This document shows, piece by piece, positions 1 through 11,386 of a stretch of 64,000 nt of DNA; within the stretch, counting starts at the first letter, position 1, and each line of letters begins with the position of its first letter. The translations under genes were made by a program, and so were the position numbers. The notes under the pieces are model-generated. The model was not told the DNA's origin. It worked only from the letters and a program-made list of their open reading frames with translations, and did not search any database. This DNA is from Amycolatopsis nalaikhensis (GTDB taxonomy: Bacteria > Actinomycetota > Actinomycetes > Mycobacteriales > Pseudonocardiaceae): assembly GCF_030264295.1 (NCBI RefSeq), contig NZ_CP127173.1, forward strand, positions 1,557,501-1,621,500. Direction: 5' to 3'.

Positions 1-3365
<3,365 letters not shown>

Positions 3366-3371
3366 CCTGCG

Positions 3372-3406
3372 GGGGGCGGCACTTTCCCTACGAAAGCGCC
3401 GCCCCC
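3372..3406 (+). terminator. Hairpin after the M28 gene
   Basis: GGGGGCGGC (3372-3380) pairs with GCCGCCCCC (3398-3406). Inside it, CTTTC and GAAAG pair around the loop CCTAC. The structure starts seven bases after the stop and is a likely terminator. The inner unit CTTTC-CCTAC-GAAAG recurs at 34726-34742. Confidence 0.6.
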
Positions 3407-3429
3407 GAGCTTTCACGTGAAAGCTCGGG
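3404..3429. repeat. Palindrome copy with core CTTTCACGTGAAAG
   Basis: A perfect 26-base palindrome centred at 3416/3417 with the same GAGCTTTCACGTGAAAGCTC core as at 1662-1722. It lies just after the hairpin and about 100 bases ahead of the chitinase gene. Confidence 0.85.
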
Positions 3430-3526
3430 TTGTCTAGACCACCCGTTCGTAGGTAGGCAACGGTTTCCGCGGCGCTTATGTTGGGCGGACACGCCGCGTT
3501 CGCCCTCAACGACGATGGGAGCCGGT

Positions 3527-4579
3527 ATGTCCGGTCGCAGAACCCGCCTGTTCGGAACCCTTCTGGCGGCGGTCTTGGCCGTCCCGCTGCTCGTGTCGGC
3601 CCCCGCGCAGGGGGCGGTGCAGGCCGACACGTGCGCGGTGAAGTCGCGGCCCGCGGGCAAGGTCCTCCAGGGCTACTGGGAGAACTGGGACGGCGCCGCG
3701 AACGGCGTCCACCCCGGCCTCGGCTGGATCCCGATCACCGACAGCCGCATGGCCCAGCACGGCTACAACGTCATCAACGCCGCCTTCCCGGTGATCCGCT
3801 CCGACGGCACCGTGCTGTGGGAGGACGGGATGGACGCCGGGGTCAAGGTGTCCACGCCGACGGAGATGTGCGCGGCGAAGGCCGCGGGCGCGACGATCCT
3901 GATGTCCATCGGCGGCGCGGCCGCCGGGATCGACCTCTCGTCGTCGGCGGTGGCCGACAAGTTCGTCGCCACGGTCGTGCCGATCCTGAAGAAGTACAAC
4001 TTCGACGGGATCGACATCGACATCGAGACCGGCCTGACGAACAGCGGCAACATCAAGACGCTGTCGACGTCTCAGGCCAACCTGATCCGCATCATCGACG
4101 GCGTGCTCGCGCAGATGCCGTCGAACTTCGGGCTGACGATGGCGCCCGAGACCGCGTACGTCACCGGCGGCAGCATCACCTACGGCTCGATCTGGGGCGC
4201 GTACCTGCCGATCATCAAGAAGTACGCGGACAACGGCCGCCTGTGGTGGCTGAACATGCAGTACTACAACGGATCCATGTACGGCTGCGCCGGTGATTCG
4301 TACCAGGCCGGGACCGTGCAGGGCTTCACCGTGCAGACGCAGTGCCTGAACAACGGCCTGGTCGTGCAGGGCACGACGATCCGGGTGCCCTACGACAAGC
4401 AGGTCCCTGGCCTGCCCGCCCAGCCCGGCGCGGGTGGCGGGTACATGTCGCCGAGCCTGGTTTCGCAGGCGTGGCGGTCGATTCCGGGCCTCAAGGGCCT
4501 GATGGACTGGTCGATCAACTGGGACGGCTCGAAGGGCTGGACCTTCGGCGACAACGTCAAGTCTCTCCAGGGCCGCTGA
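3527..4579 (+). CDS. Secreted GH18 chitinase
   Basis: A single-domain glycoside hydrolase family 18 protein of 350 aa. The SIGG strand motif and the catalytic DGIDIDIE motif (DxxDxDxE, with Glu as acid/base) are both present. The N-terminus is a signal peptide (RRTRLFGTLLAAVLAVPLLVSAPAQG), so it should hydrolyse chitin outside the cell. The ATG at 3527 is preferred over the in-frame ATG at 3515, because GGGAG at 3517-3521 gives a five-base spacing to the former. No carbohydrate-binding domain is seen. It is followed by a palindrome shared with the convergent DUF3152 gene. Confidence 0.92.
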   Translation: MSGRRTRLFGTLLAAVLAVPLLVSAPAQGAVQADTCAVKSRPAGKVLQGYWENWDGAANGVHPGLGWIPITDSRMAQHGYNVINAAFPVIRSDGTVLWEDGMDAGVKVSTPTEMCAAKAAGATILMSIGGAAAGIDLSSSAVADKFVATVVPILKKYNFDGIDIDIETGLTNSGNIKTLSTSQANLIRIIDGVLAQMPSNFGLTMAPETAYVTGGSITYGSIWGAYLPIIKKYADNGRLWWLNMQYYNGSMYGCAGDSYQAGTVQGFTVQTQCLNNGLVVQGTTIRVPYDKQVPGLPAQPGAGGGYMSPSLVSQAWRSIPGLKGLMDWSINWDGSKGWTFGDNVKSLQGR

Positions 4580-4584
4580 AGATG

Positions 4585-4628
4585 TCGTGAGTGGCAATTC
4601 GGGTTAGAACCCTAATTGCCACTCACGA
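4585..4628. terminator. Bidirectional palindrome between convergent genes
   Basis: TCGTGAGTGGCAATT pairs with AATTGCCACTCACGA around a near-symmetric centre. It separates the chitinase from the convergent DUF3152 gene, whose TGA stop (4623-4625, minus strand) lies inside the palindrome. The outer CGTGAGTG matches the repeats at 9205, 36395 and 63907, but the inner sequence differs. Confidence 0.65.
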
Positions 4629-5423
4629 GTCGCCCGCCGGGATCGGGTCGTCGTACTCGCCCGGCGGGCCTTCGTACGCGCGGCCGTTCGGGAACGGCCA
4701 CGGGTTCGGGACGCAGCCGTGCAGCCCGAGCGTCTGCTGCTCCATCACCGGCGCCGGTTTGCCGGGGCCCGGGCACAGTTCGTGGCCCTGGCCGAGCCGG
4801 TGCCCGGTTTCGTGCGTGACCATGTACTGGCGGTAGACGTCGAGCGGCGCGCCGTAGTTCGGGACGGCGTGGGCCCAGCGGGCGACGTTGAGCACGACGT
4901 TGCTGCCGTTGCGGCAGGACGTGTAGCCGTCGGCGGTGCCGCCGCACAGCTTGTCGCGGCTGGCCGGGGTCGCGAGGTAGATCGTGAAGTCGGCGGGCTG
5001 ATCGGGCCCGACGTGCTGCAGCCGCCACTGGCCGCCGGCGGTCCACCCGCGGCGGTCGCCGAGGATGCCGCGGATCTGCCGCGCAAAGTCGGCGGGCCCG
5101 ACGCCGTCGATGTCGGTCTCGATGGCGATCCGGTAGCGCATCAGGCGGCCTTGCGTCCCGGCGACGTCGTCGCTGCCGGGGGTGAACATCCACTGCCCGG
5201 ACCCGGTCCGCGGGAAGGTGATGGCGACCTCGACGGGCACGGTCTGGGTGACGGGCTCGCGTTCGGCGGGCGGCGGCGGGACGGAGGTGGCGTCCCCGAT
5301 GGCGGTGACGACGGTCCCGGCGGCGGGCGCGGCGACGGGCTGCCTTTCACACGCGGTGAGAGCCGCGGCCACCGCCATGGCGAGCACGGCGGCGGCCGCG
5401 GCCCGTCTCGCGGTTTTCGGCAT
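4623..5423 (-). CDS. DUF3152 lipoprotein, metzincin-like metallopeptidase
   Basis: The protein is 266 aa with a lipobox-like signal peptide (LTAC) and a Pro/Val-rich linker. Its C-terminal domain contains HETGHRLGQGH, the HExxHxxGxxH zinc motif of metzincin-like peptidases, and belongs to the actinobacterial DUF3152 family. It is probably tethered outside the membrane. The substrate is unknown. The stop codon is provided by the terminal palindrome that it shares with the chitinase gene. Confidence 0.8.
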   Translation of the reverse strand: MPKTARRAAAAAVLAMAVAAALTACERQPVAAPAAGTVVTAIGDATSVPPPPAEREPVTQTVPVEVAITFPRTGSGQWMFTPGSDDVAGTQGRLMRYRIAIETDIDGVGPADFARQIRGILGDRRGWTAGGQWRLQHVGPDQPADFTIYLATPASRDKLCGGTADGYTSCRNGSNVVLNVARWAHAVPNYGAPLDVYRQYMVTHETGHRLGQGHELCPGPGKPAPVMEQQTLGLHGCVPNPWPFPNGRAYEGPPGEYDDPIPAGDS

Positions 5424-5542
5424 GGGTCCTCCCAGAGCGCGGCTTCACCGGGAGATACGGACGGGGACGGCGAAAAGTTGCGGTGACACCTCGCGACCGT
5501 GCGTCACCGCAGCTCAGAGCCGCGAGTGTGACGACGGCCACA

Positions 5543-5628
5543 ACGCCCCAATGTGGCCTTCGGTGCGTCAGACGCACCCAAGGCGGCCTTCGGTGCGTCA
5601 GACGCAACCAAGGCCGCCTTGGGGCGCT
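5543..5628. repeat. Modular hairpin repeat (86 bases), copy 1
   Basis: The outer arms ACGCCCCAATGTGGCCTT and AAGGCCGCCTTGGGGCGC pair imperfectly. They bracket two copies of CGGT-GCGTCAGACGC-(A)CC, each a small hairpin, separated by AAGGCGGCCTT. It sits in the 211-base gap between the DUF3152 start and the dapE stop. A second, better-paired copy lies at 29737-29827. I saw no other element in this gap. Confidence 0.8.
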
Positions 5629-5634
5629 GGGGGC

Positions 5635-6705
5635 TCAGCCCAGGAACTTGCGCAGGACCTCGGTCACCTGGCGGATCTCCGCCGTCCGGACGTTCTCCTG
5701 CCGCGTGTGCGCCAGCGTCGGGTTGCCCGGCCCGAAGTTGACCGCGGGCATGCCCAGCGCCGCGAAGCGCGCGACGTCCGTCCAGCCCAGCTTCGCCGCC
5801 GCGCGGCCGCCCGCCGCCTCGACCAGCTCTGCCGCCGCCGGGGCCGACAAGCCCGGCAGCGCGCCCGGCGAAAGGTCCACAACGGACAGTTCGTACCCGT
5901 CGAACACCTCGCGCAGGTGGCGTTCCGCCGCTTCCGGCGAGCGGTCGGGCGCGAACCGGTGGTTCACCGTCAGCACCGCCGAATCCGGGACCACGTTGCC
6001 CGCCACCCCGCCGCTGATCGACGTCGCCTGCAGGCCCTCGCGGTAGGTCAGGCCGTCGATGTCGACGATCCGCGGTGTGTACTCCGCCAGCCGCCGCAAC
6101 GGCTCGGCCAGCGCGTGGATCGCGTTCTCCCCCATCCACGCCCGTGCCGTGTGCGCGCGCTTGCCCGCCAGCCGCAGCTCGACGCGCATCGTGCCCTGGC
6201 AGCCCGCCTCGATCACGGCGTTCGACGGCTCGCCGACGATCGCCAGGTCGCCGGCCAGCCACTCCGGCAGCTCGCGCTCGATCCGGCCGAGGCCGTTCTT
6301 GACCGCTTCGACCTCTTCGTTGTCGTAGAAGACGAACGTGACGTCGTGCTTGGGCTCCGGCAGCGTCGCGGCGAGGTGCAGGAAAACCGCGTCGCCGCCC
6401 TTCATGTCGACCGTGCCGAGGCCGTGCAGCACCTCGTCCTCGCCGGAGCCTTCGCGCCGGGACGGGAAATTGCCGTTTTCCGGCACGGTGTCCAGGTGGC
6501 CGGCGAGCACCACCCGCGACGCGCGGCCGAGGTTCGTGCGGGCCAGCACGGCGTCGCCGTTGCGGACGACCTCGAGGTGCGGCGCCTGCGCGCGAAGCGC
6601 TTCCTGCACCGCCGTCGCGATTTCGGCCTCCGAGCCGGACACGCTGAAGGTGTCCACGAGCGCGGCGGTCAGGTCGACGGGATCGGCGTGCAGGTCGAGG
6701 CTCAT
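5635..6705 (-). CDS. dapE: Succinyl-diaminopimelate desuccinylase
   Basis: An M20-family deacylase of 356 aa that hydrolyses N-succinyl-LL-DAP to LL-DAP and succinate in lysine and peptidoglycan synthesis. Visible motifs are AGHLDTVP (first metal ligand and catalytic Asp), VDMKGGDA, the YDNEEVE catalytic Glu and IVGEPS. The ATG at 6705 begins [16 protein letters not shown], which fits actinobacterial DapE; the frame stays open further upstream, but there it would run into the divergent neighbour. dapD follows on the other strand and dapC lies 6 kb away, so most succinylase-branch steps cluster here. Confidence 0.93.
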   Translation of the reverse strand: MSLDLHADPVDLTAALVDTFSVSGSEAEIATAVQEALRAQAPHLEVVRNGDAVLARTNLGRASRVVLAGHLDTVPENGNFPSRREGSGEDEVLHGLGTVDMKGGDAVFLHLAATLPEPKHDVTFVFYDNEEVEAVKNGLGRIERELPEWLAGDLAIVGEPSNAVIEAGCQGTMRVELRLAGKRAHTARAWMGENAIHALAEPLRRLAEYTPRIVDIDGLTYREGLQATSISGGVAGNVVPDSAVLTVNHRFAPDRSPEAAERHLREVFDGYELSVVDLSPGALPGLSAPAAAELVEAAGGRAAAKLGWTDVARFAALGMPAVNFGPGNPTLAHTRQENVRTAEIRQVTEVLRKFLG

Positions 6706-6716
6706 GCCCGGCACGC

Positions 6717-6722
6717 TACCGT
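6717..6722 (+). promoter_or_regulatory. Candidate -10 element, leaderless lipoprotein gene
   Basis: TACCGT ends six bases before the GTG at 6729 and no ribosome binding site is present. This is the leaderless arrangement seen repeatedly in this window. Confidence 0.35.
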
Positions 6723-6728
6723 GAGGGT

Positions 6729-7157
6729 GTGCGTAGGTTCGGAGTCGCAGTGGGCGGCGCGGTGCTGGTCCTGGTCCTGTCCGGCTGCGGCAACGAGGCG
6801 GGCCCGACACCCAAGCAGGGCGGCGAGCCCGGCCCCGACGCGCTCCCGACCAAGCTGGACGCCCTGACCGTCGACCAGTGCTTCGCGAGCCCGCAGACCC
6901 AGCTGCCGAAGGGCTGTGAGAAGTACGTCACGGAGGTCGGCAACGTCCCCGGCGCGGCCCGCAAGCGCGCGGACGACCGCGACCCGCAGCTGGTCGCCGA
7001 AGCGGACAAGCTCGAGCAGGCGGTCAAGTCCTTCCGCGGCGCGAGCTGCACGACCGTCCCCACCGCCGGCGGGCCGTGCACGCAGGCGCTCGTCGACATC
7101 GCCGCCGCCCTTTCCGGCCTGAAGAAGCAGGTGGACGCGCGGCCCACGAGTGGTTGA
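6729..7157 (+). CDS. Small putative lipoprotein, function unknown
   Basis: The protein is 142 aa. The N-terminus [19 protein letters not shown] has a clear lipobox, so the mature protein should be lipid-anchored at Cys. The remainder is soluble, with paired Cys residues and helical stretches ([17 protein letters not shown] and [16 protein letters not shown]). I recognise no family. It diverges from dapE with only 23 bases between the starts. A GC-rich repeat separates it from dapD. Confidence 0.72.
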   Translation: MRRFGVAVGGAVLVLVLSGCGNEAGPTPKQGGEPGPDALPTKLDALTVDQCFASPQTQLPKGCEKYVTEVGNVPGAARKRADDRDPQLVAEADKLEQAVKSFRGASCTTVPTAGGPCTQALVDIAAALSGLKKQVDARPTSG

Positions 7158-7175
7158 TCCGCGTCACACACCGTC

Positions 7176-7234
7176 TTTTCCGGGGGTCCAGGGGGCTTGC
7201 CCCCGGCTGGGGTCCGGGGCTCGGCCCCGGAAAA
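7176..7234. repeat. GC-rich palindromic repeat before dapD
   Basis: TTTTCCGGGG at 7176-7185 pairs with CCCCGGAAAA at 7225-7234. Between them are nested blocks (GGTCCAGGGGGCTTGCCCCC, then GGGGTCCGGGGCTCGGCCCC) that also self-pair. It may terminate the lipoprotein transcript or be a dispersed actinobacterial repeat. It ends 11 bases before the dapD start. Confidence 0.65.
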
Positions 7235-7245
7235 CAGGGACTACC

Positions 7246-8238
7246 GTGTCGGGCGTGAGCGAGCAGAGCCCGAACCCCGAAACGACCGGCGCCAGCGGCG
7301 TCGGGCTGGCCACCGTCACGACCGACGGGACGGTCCTCGACACCTGGTACCCGCACCCGAAGCTGACCGAAGGCGGCACGCCCGGCACCGAGCGGCTCAC
7401 CGCCGAAGAGGCCGCGGAGCTGCTCGGCGAGGCGGCCGCGGGCCTGCTCGGCCCGGACACCGACCGCGGGGTCGAGGTCGTCGCCGTGCGCACGACGATC
7501 GGCAAGCTGGCCGACGCGCCGGCCGACACGCACGACATGTACCTGCGGCTGCACCTGCTCTCGCACCGGCTGGTCCGCCCGCACGGCCAGAACCTCGACG
7601 GCATGTTCGGCCTGCTGGCCAACGTCGTGTGGACCAACCACGGCCCGTGCCCGGTCGAGGGCTTCGAGACGACGCGGCTGCGGCTGCGGGCGCGCGGCCC
7701 GGTGACCGTCTACAGCGTCGACAAGTTCCCGCGGATGGTCGACTACGTCATGCCGTCGGGCGTCCGCATCGGCGACGCCGACCGCGTCCGGCTCGGCGCG
7801 CACCTGGCGTCCGGCACGACGGTGATGCACGAAGGCTTCGTCAACTTCAACGCCGGCACGCTCGGCGCGTCGATGGTCGAGGGCCGCATCTCGGCCGGCG
7901 TCGTGGTCGGCGACGGCTCGGACGTCGGCGGCGGCGCGTCGATCATGGGCACGCTCTCCGGCGGCGGCAAAGAGACGATCTCGCTGGGCGAGCGCTGCCT
8001 GATCGGCGCGAACGGCGGCGTCGGGATCTCGCTGGGCGACGACACGGTCGTCGAGGCCGGGCTGTACGTCACCGCGGGCACGAAGGTCGTCGTCGAGGGC
8101 AAGGTCGTGAAGGCCCGCGAGCTGAACGGCATCTCGGGCGCGGTGTTCCGGCGCAACTCCGCGACCGGCGCGGTCGAGGTCGTGCCGCGGACCGGCTCCG
8201 GCGTCGAGCTGAACGCGATGCTGCACGCGAACGATTGA
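7246..8238 (+). CDS. dapD: Tetrahydrodipicolinate N-succinyltransferase
   Basis: This is the actinobacterial DapD, which transfers succinyl from succinyl-CoA to tetrahydrodipicolinate. The C-terminal half shows left-handed beta-helix hexapeptide repeats (for example [40 protein letters not shown] and [16 protein letters not shown]). The protein is 330 aa, close to the usual length. The GTG at 7246 has AGGGA five bases upstream (7236-7240); the in-frame GTG at 7255 is an alternative. dapE lies just upstream on the opposite strand. Confidence 0.93.
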   Translation: MSGVSEQSPNPETTGASGVGLATVTTDGTVLDTWYPHPKLTEGGTPGTERLTAEEAAELLGEAAAGLLGPDTDRGVEVVAVRTTIGKLADAPADTHDMYLRLHLLSHRLVRPHGQNLDGMFGLLANVVWTNHGPCPVEGFETTRLRLRARGPVTVYSVDKFPRMVDYVMPSGVRIGDADRVRLGAHLASGTTVMHEGFVNFNAGTLGASMVEGRISAGVVVGDGSDVGGGASIMGTLSGGGKETISLGERCLIGANGGVGISLGDDTVVEAGLYVTAGTKVVVEGKVVKARELNGISGAVFRRNSATGAVEVVPRTGSGVELNAMLHAND

Positions 8239-8253
8239 GTGACCTCGTTCACC

Positions 8254-8259
8254 TAGAAT
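8254..8259 (+). promoter_or_regulatory. Candidate -10 element for the CHAD gene (leaderless)
   Basis: TAGAAT lies seven bases upstream of the GTG at 8267. With no ribosome binding site, transcription would begin at or next to the start codon. Confidence 0.45.
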
Positions 8260-8266
8260 TCATGGT

Positions 8267-9199
8267 GTGACCACCGAATCGCTGCCGCGTACCCCGGTGG
8301 AGTCGGCCTGCCGGAGCTTCCCGATCGAGGCGGGCCCGGCCGATCCGGCGGTCCACCACGTCCGGGCCAAGCTCGACCGCGAGATCCGGGCCCTGCTCGC
8401 GCACGAGCCCGGCACCCGCTCCGGCGCCGACCCCGAGGACCTGCACCAGATGCGCGTCGCCCTGCGGCGGATGCGCAGCGTGCTCAAGCTCTCCGGCACG
8501 CTGGTCGGGGACGGCGCCGAGCCGGTGCGCGCGGAGCTGGGCTGGCTCGGGCAGTCGCTGGGCGAGGTGCGCGACTACGACGTCCTGATCGGGCACCTGC
8601 GCGAGGTCATCGCCGAGTTCGAGGTGCGCGACCAGGCCGCGGGACGCCGTCTGGTGTCGAAATTCGTCACCGAGCGGGCGGCGGCCAAGGGGCGGCTGAC
8701 GCGGGCGCTGTCGAGCGTCCGCTACTCGGCATTGCTGCGCGAAGTCAGCCTGCTCACGCAGGAGACGTCGCCCGGCGCCGCGGACCGGCCGCACGACCTG
8801 ATCGGCGGGCTGGCCAAGCCGCACCGCAAGCTCGCCAAAGCCGTGCGCGCGCTGCCCGCCGACCCGCCCGACGACGACCTGCACGCCCTGCGCATCCACG
8901 GCAAGAAGCTGCGGTACGCCGCCGAGCTGGCGTTGACGTCGGCGAAGAAGAAGCGCGCGGCGCGGATCAAGACGTTGATCAAGGCGACGAAGGACTTCCA
9001 GACCGTGCTGGGCGACCACCAGGACGCGGTGATCGCGGCCGAGCGGATGCGCACGGTGCTGGACACCGCCGACGCCGCGGTCGGGTTCGTCGCCGGGCGG
9101 ATCGCCGAGCGCGAGCTGGCCCGCCGCGCCGAGGCCCGCGCCGCCTGGCGCGGCTCCTGGGCGGCGGTCGACGCGGCCGCCCGCGCCCTCCACGCCTGA
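8267..9199 (+). CDS. CHAD domain protein
   Basis: A 310-aa all-helical protein of the CHAD family. These bind inorganic polyphosphate through conserved His, Arg and Lys residues. Visible hallmarks are DLHQMRVALRRMRSVLKL near residue 60, a second HALRIHGKKLRYAAEL block near residue 205, and the following LGDHQDA. There is no CYTH domain and no polyphosphate kinase beside it. A polyphosphate polymerase (VTC) gene lies 31 kb away. A palindromic repeat follows the stop. Confidence 0.88.
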   Translation: MTTESLPRTPVESACRSFPIEAGPADPAVHHVRAKLDREIRALLAHEPGTRSGADPEDLHQMRVALRRMRSVLKLSGTLVGDGAEPVRAELGWLGQSLGEVRDYDVLIGHLREVIAEFEVRDQAAGRRLVSKFVTERAAAKGRLTRALSSVRYSALLREVSLLTQETSPGAADRPHDLIGGLAKPHRKLAKAVRALPADPPDDDLHALRIHGKKLRYAAELALTSAKKKRAARIKTLIKATKDFQTVLGDHQDAVIAAERMRTVLDTADAAVGFVAGRIAERELARRAEARAAWRGSWAAVDAAARALHA

Positions 9200-9204
9200 C
9201 CCCG

Positions 9205-9248
9205 TCGTGAGTGTTTAGGGCGGTTCTAACCGCCCTAAACACTCACGA
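9205..9248. repeat. Palindrome GTGAGTGTTTAGGGCGGTT family, copy 1
   Basis: TCGTGAGTGTTTAGGGCGGTT pairs perfectly with its complement around CT at 9226-9227. It sits between convergent genes and could terminate both. The monooxygenase stop TGA (9243-9245, minus strand) is part of it. Copies are at 36395-36440 and 63907-63952. Confidence 0.9.
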
Positions 9249-10661
9249 GGCGGCGCGGGAGATCGACCACACGTAGTTGTCCGGGCGGATCAGGACTCGC
9301 GTGCCCGGCTGGACGTCGTAGGCCTCGTACGCGTGGCCGCCCTCGTCGACCAGGTCCGGGCCCGTCGCGACGCTCCCCGCGGGCAGGATCCGGTAGCCCG
9401 TCGTCTCGCCGTCGCCGAAGAGCAGCTCCGTCGCGTGCGGGCCGCGGAACAGCTCGAACAGGCGGACCCGCTTGCCGTTCGCGTCGACCAGCGGCGCGTC
9501 CGGGGCGCGGTCGCCCGGACGCAGGGCGCCCGTGCCCGCCGGGGACAGCGGGCCGCCGCGGTAGGTGATGTCCAGCTGCTGGGTGTCCTCGCCGCGGCGG
9601 TGGGCGTCGTCGTCGCCGTCGATGTACTTCCGCAGCAGCTCCGACGTGACCCCGAGGACTCGCGCCGCGACCGTCCGCCGCTCGGGCTCGTAGCTGTCGA
9701 GCAGCTCCGGCGAGCCGTCGGCCAGCTTCCAGCCGAGGTTGTAGCCGTCCTGGATGCCCGTGTTGAGGCCCTGGCCGCCGGTCGGCGGGTGCGCGTGCGC
9801 CGCGTCGCCGGCCAGGAAGACGCGGCCGTCGCGGAAGCGCGCGGCCAGGCGGGTGTTCGGCCGCCAGACCGTCGACCAGGCCAGGCCGGACAGCTTGACG
9901 GTGCCGCCGCTCAGCGCGTCGAGCCGGGCCTGGACCGCGGGCAGCGCCGTCTCGACGTCCACCTCGCCCTCGGCGAGCGACGCGCCGAACTGGAAGAGCG
10001 GCGTCCCCGGCAGCGGGCTGAACATCATCCCGCTCATCGGCTCGTCCTTCCCCGCGAACCAGTGGCCGTACGCGCGGTCGAGGCCGTCGGCGCGGACGTC
10101 GCCGAGCAGCATCCGGATCGACTCGTCGGTGCTGCCCTCGAACGCGATCCCCAGCGCCTTGCGCACGAAGCTCTTGCCGCCGTCGGCGCCGACGAGGTAC
10201 TCGGCGCGGACGGTCTCGCCGGTGCTCAGCGTGGCCGTCACGCCGTCGGCGTCCTGCTCGAAGCCGGTGAGCGCGGTGGCGAGCTCGACGCGCACGCCGA
10301 ACTCGGCCAGCCGGTCGCGCAGGATGCCCTCGGTCTGCGACTGGCCGAGGAACCAGCCCGTCGGGTACGGCTTCGACGGCGTCGGGTCGACCAGGTCGAA
10401 CATCATCCGCTCGTCGACGACTTCGCCGTCGAGGTGGATCTTCATCGGCACCGGCGGGCCGCCCGCGGCCAGCACCGCGTCGAGCACGCCGAGGTCCTCG
10501 AAGACCTCCAGCGTGCGCGGTTGCATGCCGTCGCCGCGCGAGCCGACGAAGTACGTCTCGGCCTTGTCGATGATCCGCACCGGGACGTCGCGGCGCGCCA
10601 GCTCGATGGCCAGCGTCAGCCCGGTCGGTCCCGCCCCCGCGATCAGCACCCGTGTGTCCAT
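9243..10661 (-). CDS. FAD-dependent aromatic monooxygenase (group A)
   Basis: A 472-aa hydroxylase of the PheA/TfdB and rifampicin-monooxygenase type. It has the N-terminal GAGPTG dinucleotide fold, the internal DG motif (EYLVGADGGKSFVRK) and GDAAHAHPPTGGQGLNTGIQDGYNL for FAD binding, plus a C-terminal thioredoxin-like extension. It should hydroxylate an aromatic compound using NAD(P)H and O2; the substrate cannot be told from sequence. It diverges from a TetR gene, with two TetR-type operators covering the start region, so it is probably induced by its substrate. Confidence 0.9.
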   Translation of the reverse strand: MDTRVLIAGAGPTGLTLAIELARRDVPVRIIDKAETYFVGSRGDGMQPRTLEVFEDLGVLDAVLAAGGPPVPMKIHLDGEVVDERMMFDLVDPTPSKPYPTGWFLGQSQTEGILRDRLAEFGVRVELATALTGFEQDADGVTATLSTGETVRAEYLVGADGGKSFVRKALGIAFEGSTDESIRMLLGDVRADGLDRAYGHWFAGKDEPMSGMMFSPLPGTPLFQFGASLAEGEVDVETALPAVQARLDALSGGTVKLSGLAWSTVWRPNTRLAARFRDGRVFLAGDAAHAHPPTGGQGLNTGIQDGYNLGWKLADGSPELLDSYEPERRTVAARVLGVTSELLRKYIDGDDDAHRRGEDTQQLDITYRGGPLSPAGTGALRPGDRAPDAPLVDANGKRVRLFELFRGPHATELLFGDGETTGYRILPAGSVATGPDLVDEGGHAYEAYDVQPGTRVLIRPDNYVWSISRAAS

Positions 10662-10674
10662 GTCGTCCTCCCGG

Positions 10675-10703
10675 TGAATTGAAATTCAGTGAATCTGGAT
10701 TCA
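10675..10703. promoter_or_regulatory. Tandem TetR-type operators
   Basis: Two copies of TGAAT-N4-ATTCA (10675-10688 and 10690-10703), 15 bases apart, lie between the divergent monooxygenase and TetR genes. The spacing and position fit repression of both promoters. Confidence 0.65.
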
Positions 10704-10742
10704 GAATGGCGCTGCTAGCTTCTCGTGTCAAGGGAGGTGCCG

Positions 10743-11360
10743 ATGACGGCGACGAACCGCAAGGAGAAGGCCGCCGAGACGGAGAGCGCGCTCAAGGCGG
10801 CGGCGAAGCGCGTGTTCGCGCGCAAGGGCTACCTCAACACGAAGATCACGGACATCACGGCCGAGGCCGGCCGGGCCGCGGGGTCGTTCTACAACCACTT
10901 CGCGGGCAAGGAAGAGCTGCTCGAAGCGCTCCTGGCCGACATCGCGGCCTCAGGCGACGAGAGCGCCGAGCGCGAGGACCACCTGTCCGACTTCACCGAC
11001 CCGGCGGCCGTGCGCTGGCACGTGAAGCAGTACTGGGACTTCTACCGGGAGAACGCGGCGACGATGCTGGCCCTGCGCCAGGCGGCGATGGTGAGCGACT
11101 CGTTCGCGCGCACGGTCGCCCAGTTCGGCGCGTCCCAGGCGGCCGACCTCGACGACCACCTGGCGCACATCACCCGCGCCGGGCTCCGCCTCCCGTCGAC
11201 GCCCGGCCGCTGCGCGATGCTGATGTACAGCATGGTCGACTCGTTCGCGGCGACGTGGCTGCACGGCGCCCCGCAGGGCTGGACCCCGCCGACCGACGAG
11301 GAAGCCGTCGAGCTGCTCACCCGGTTCGTGTACCGCGGGTTGACTGGGCGGGACTACTGA
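10743..11360 (+). CDS. TetR-family repressor
   Basis: A 205-aa regulator. The N-terminal helix-turn-helix is seen in AKRVFARKGYLNTKITDITAEAGRAAGSFYNHFAGKEELLEALL, the classic TetR signature, and the C-terminal ligand domain is less conserved. The ATG at 10743 follows AAGGGAGGT (10729-10737). Position and operators suggest that it represses the divergent flavin monooxygenase and itself. Confidence 0.9.
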   Translation: MTATNRKEKAAETESALKAAAKRVFARKGYLNTKITDITAEAGRAAGSFYNHFAGKEELLEALLADIAASGDESAEREDHLSDFTDPAAVRWHVKQYWDFYRENAATMLALRQAAMVSDSFARTVAQFGASQAADLDDHLAHITRAGLRLPSTPGRCAMLMYSMVDSFAATWLHGAPQGWTPPTDEEAVELLTRFVYRGLTGRDY

Positions 11361-11386
11361 CCGGCGATGTCCAATAGTGTGCGAAG

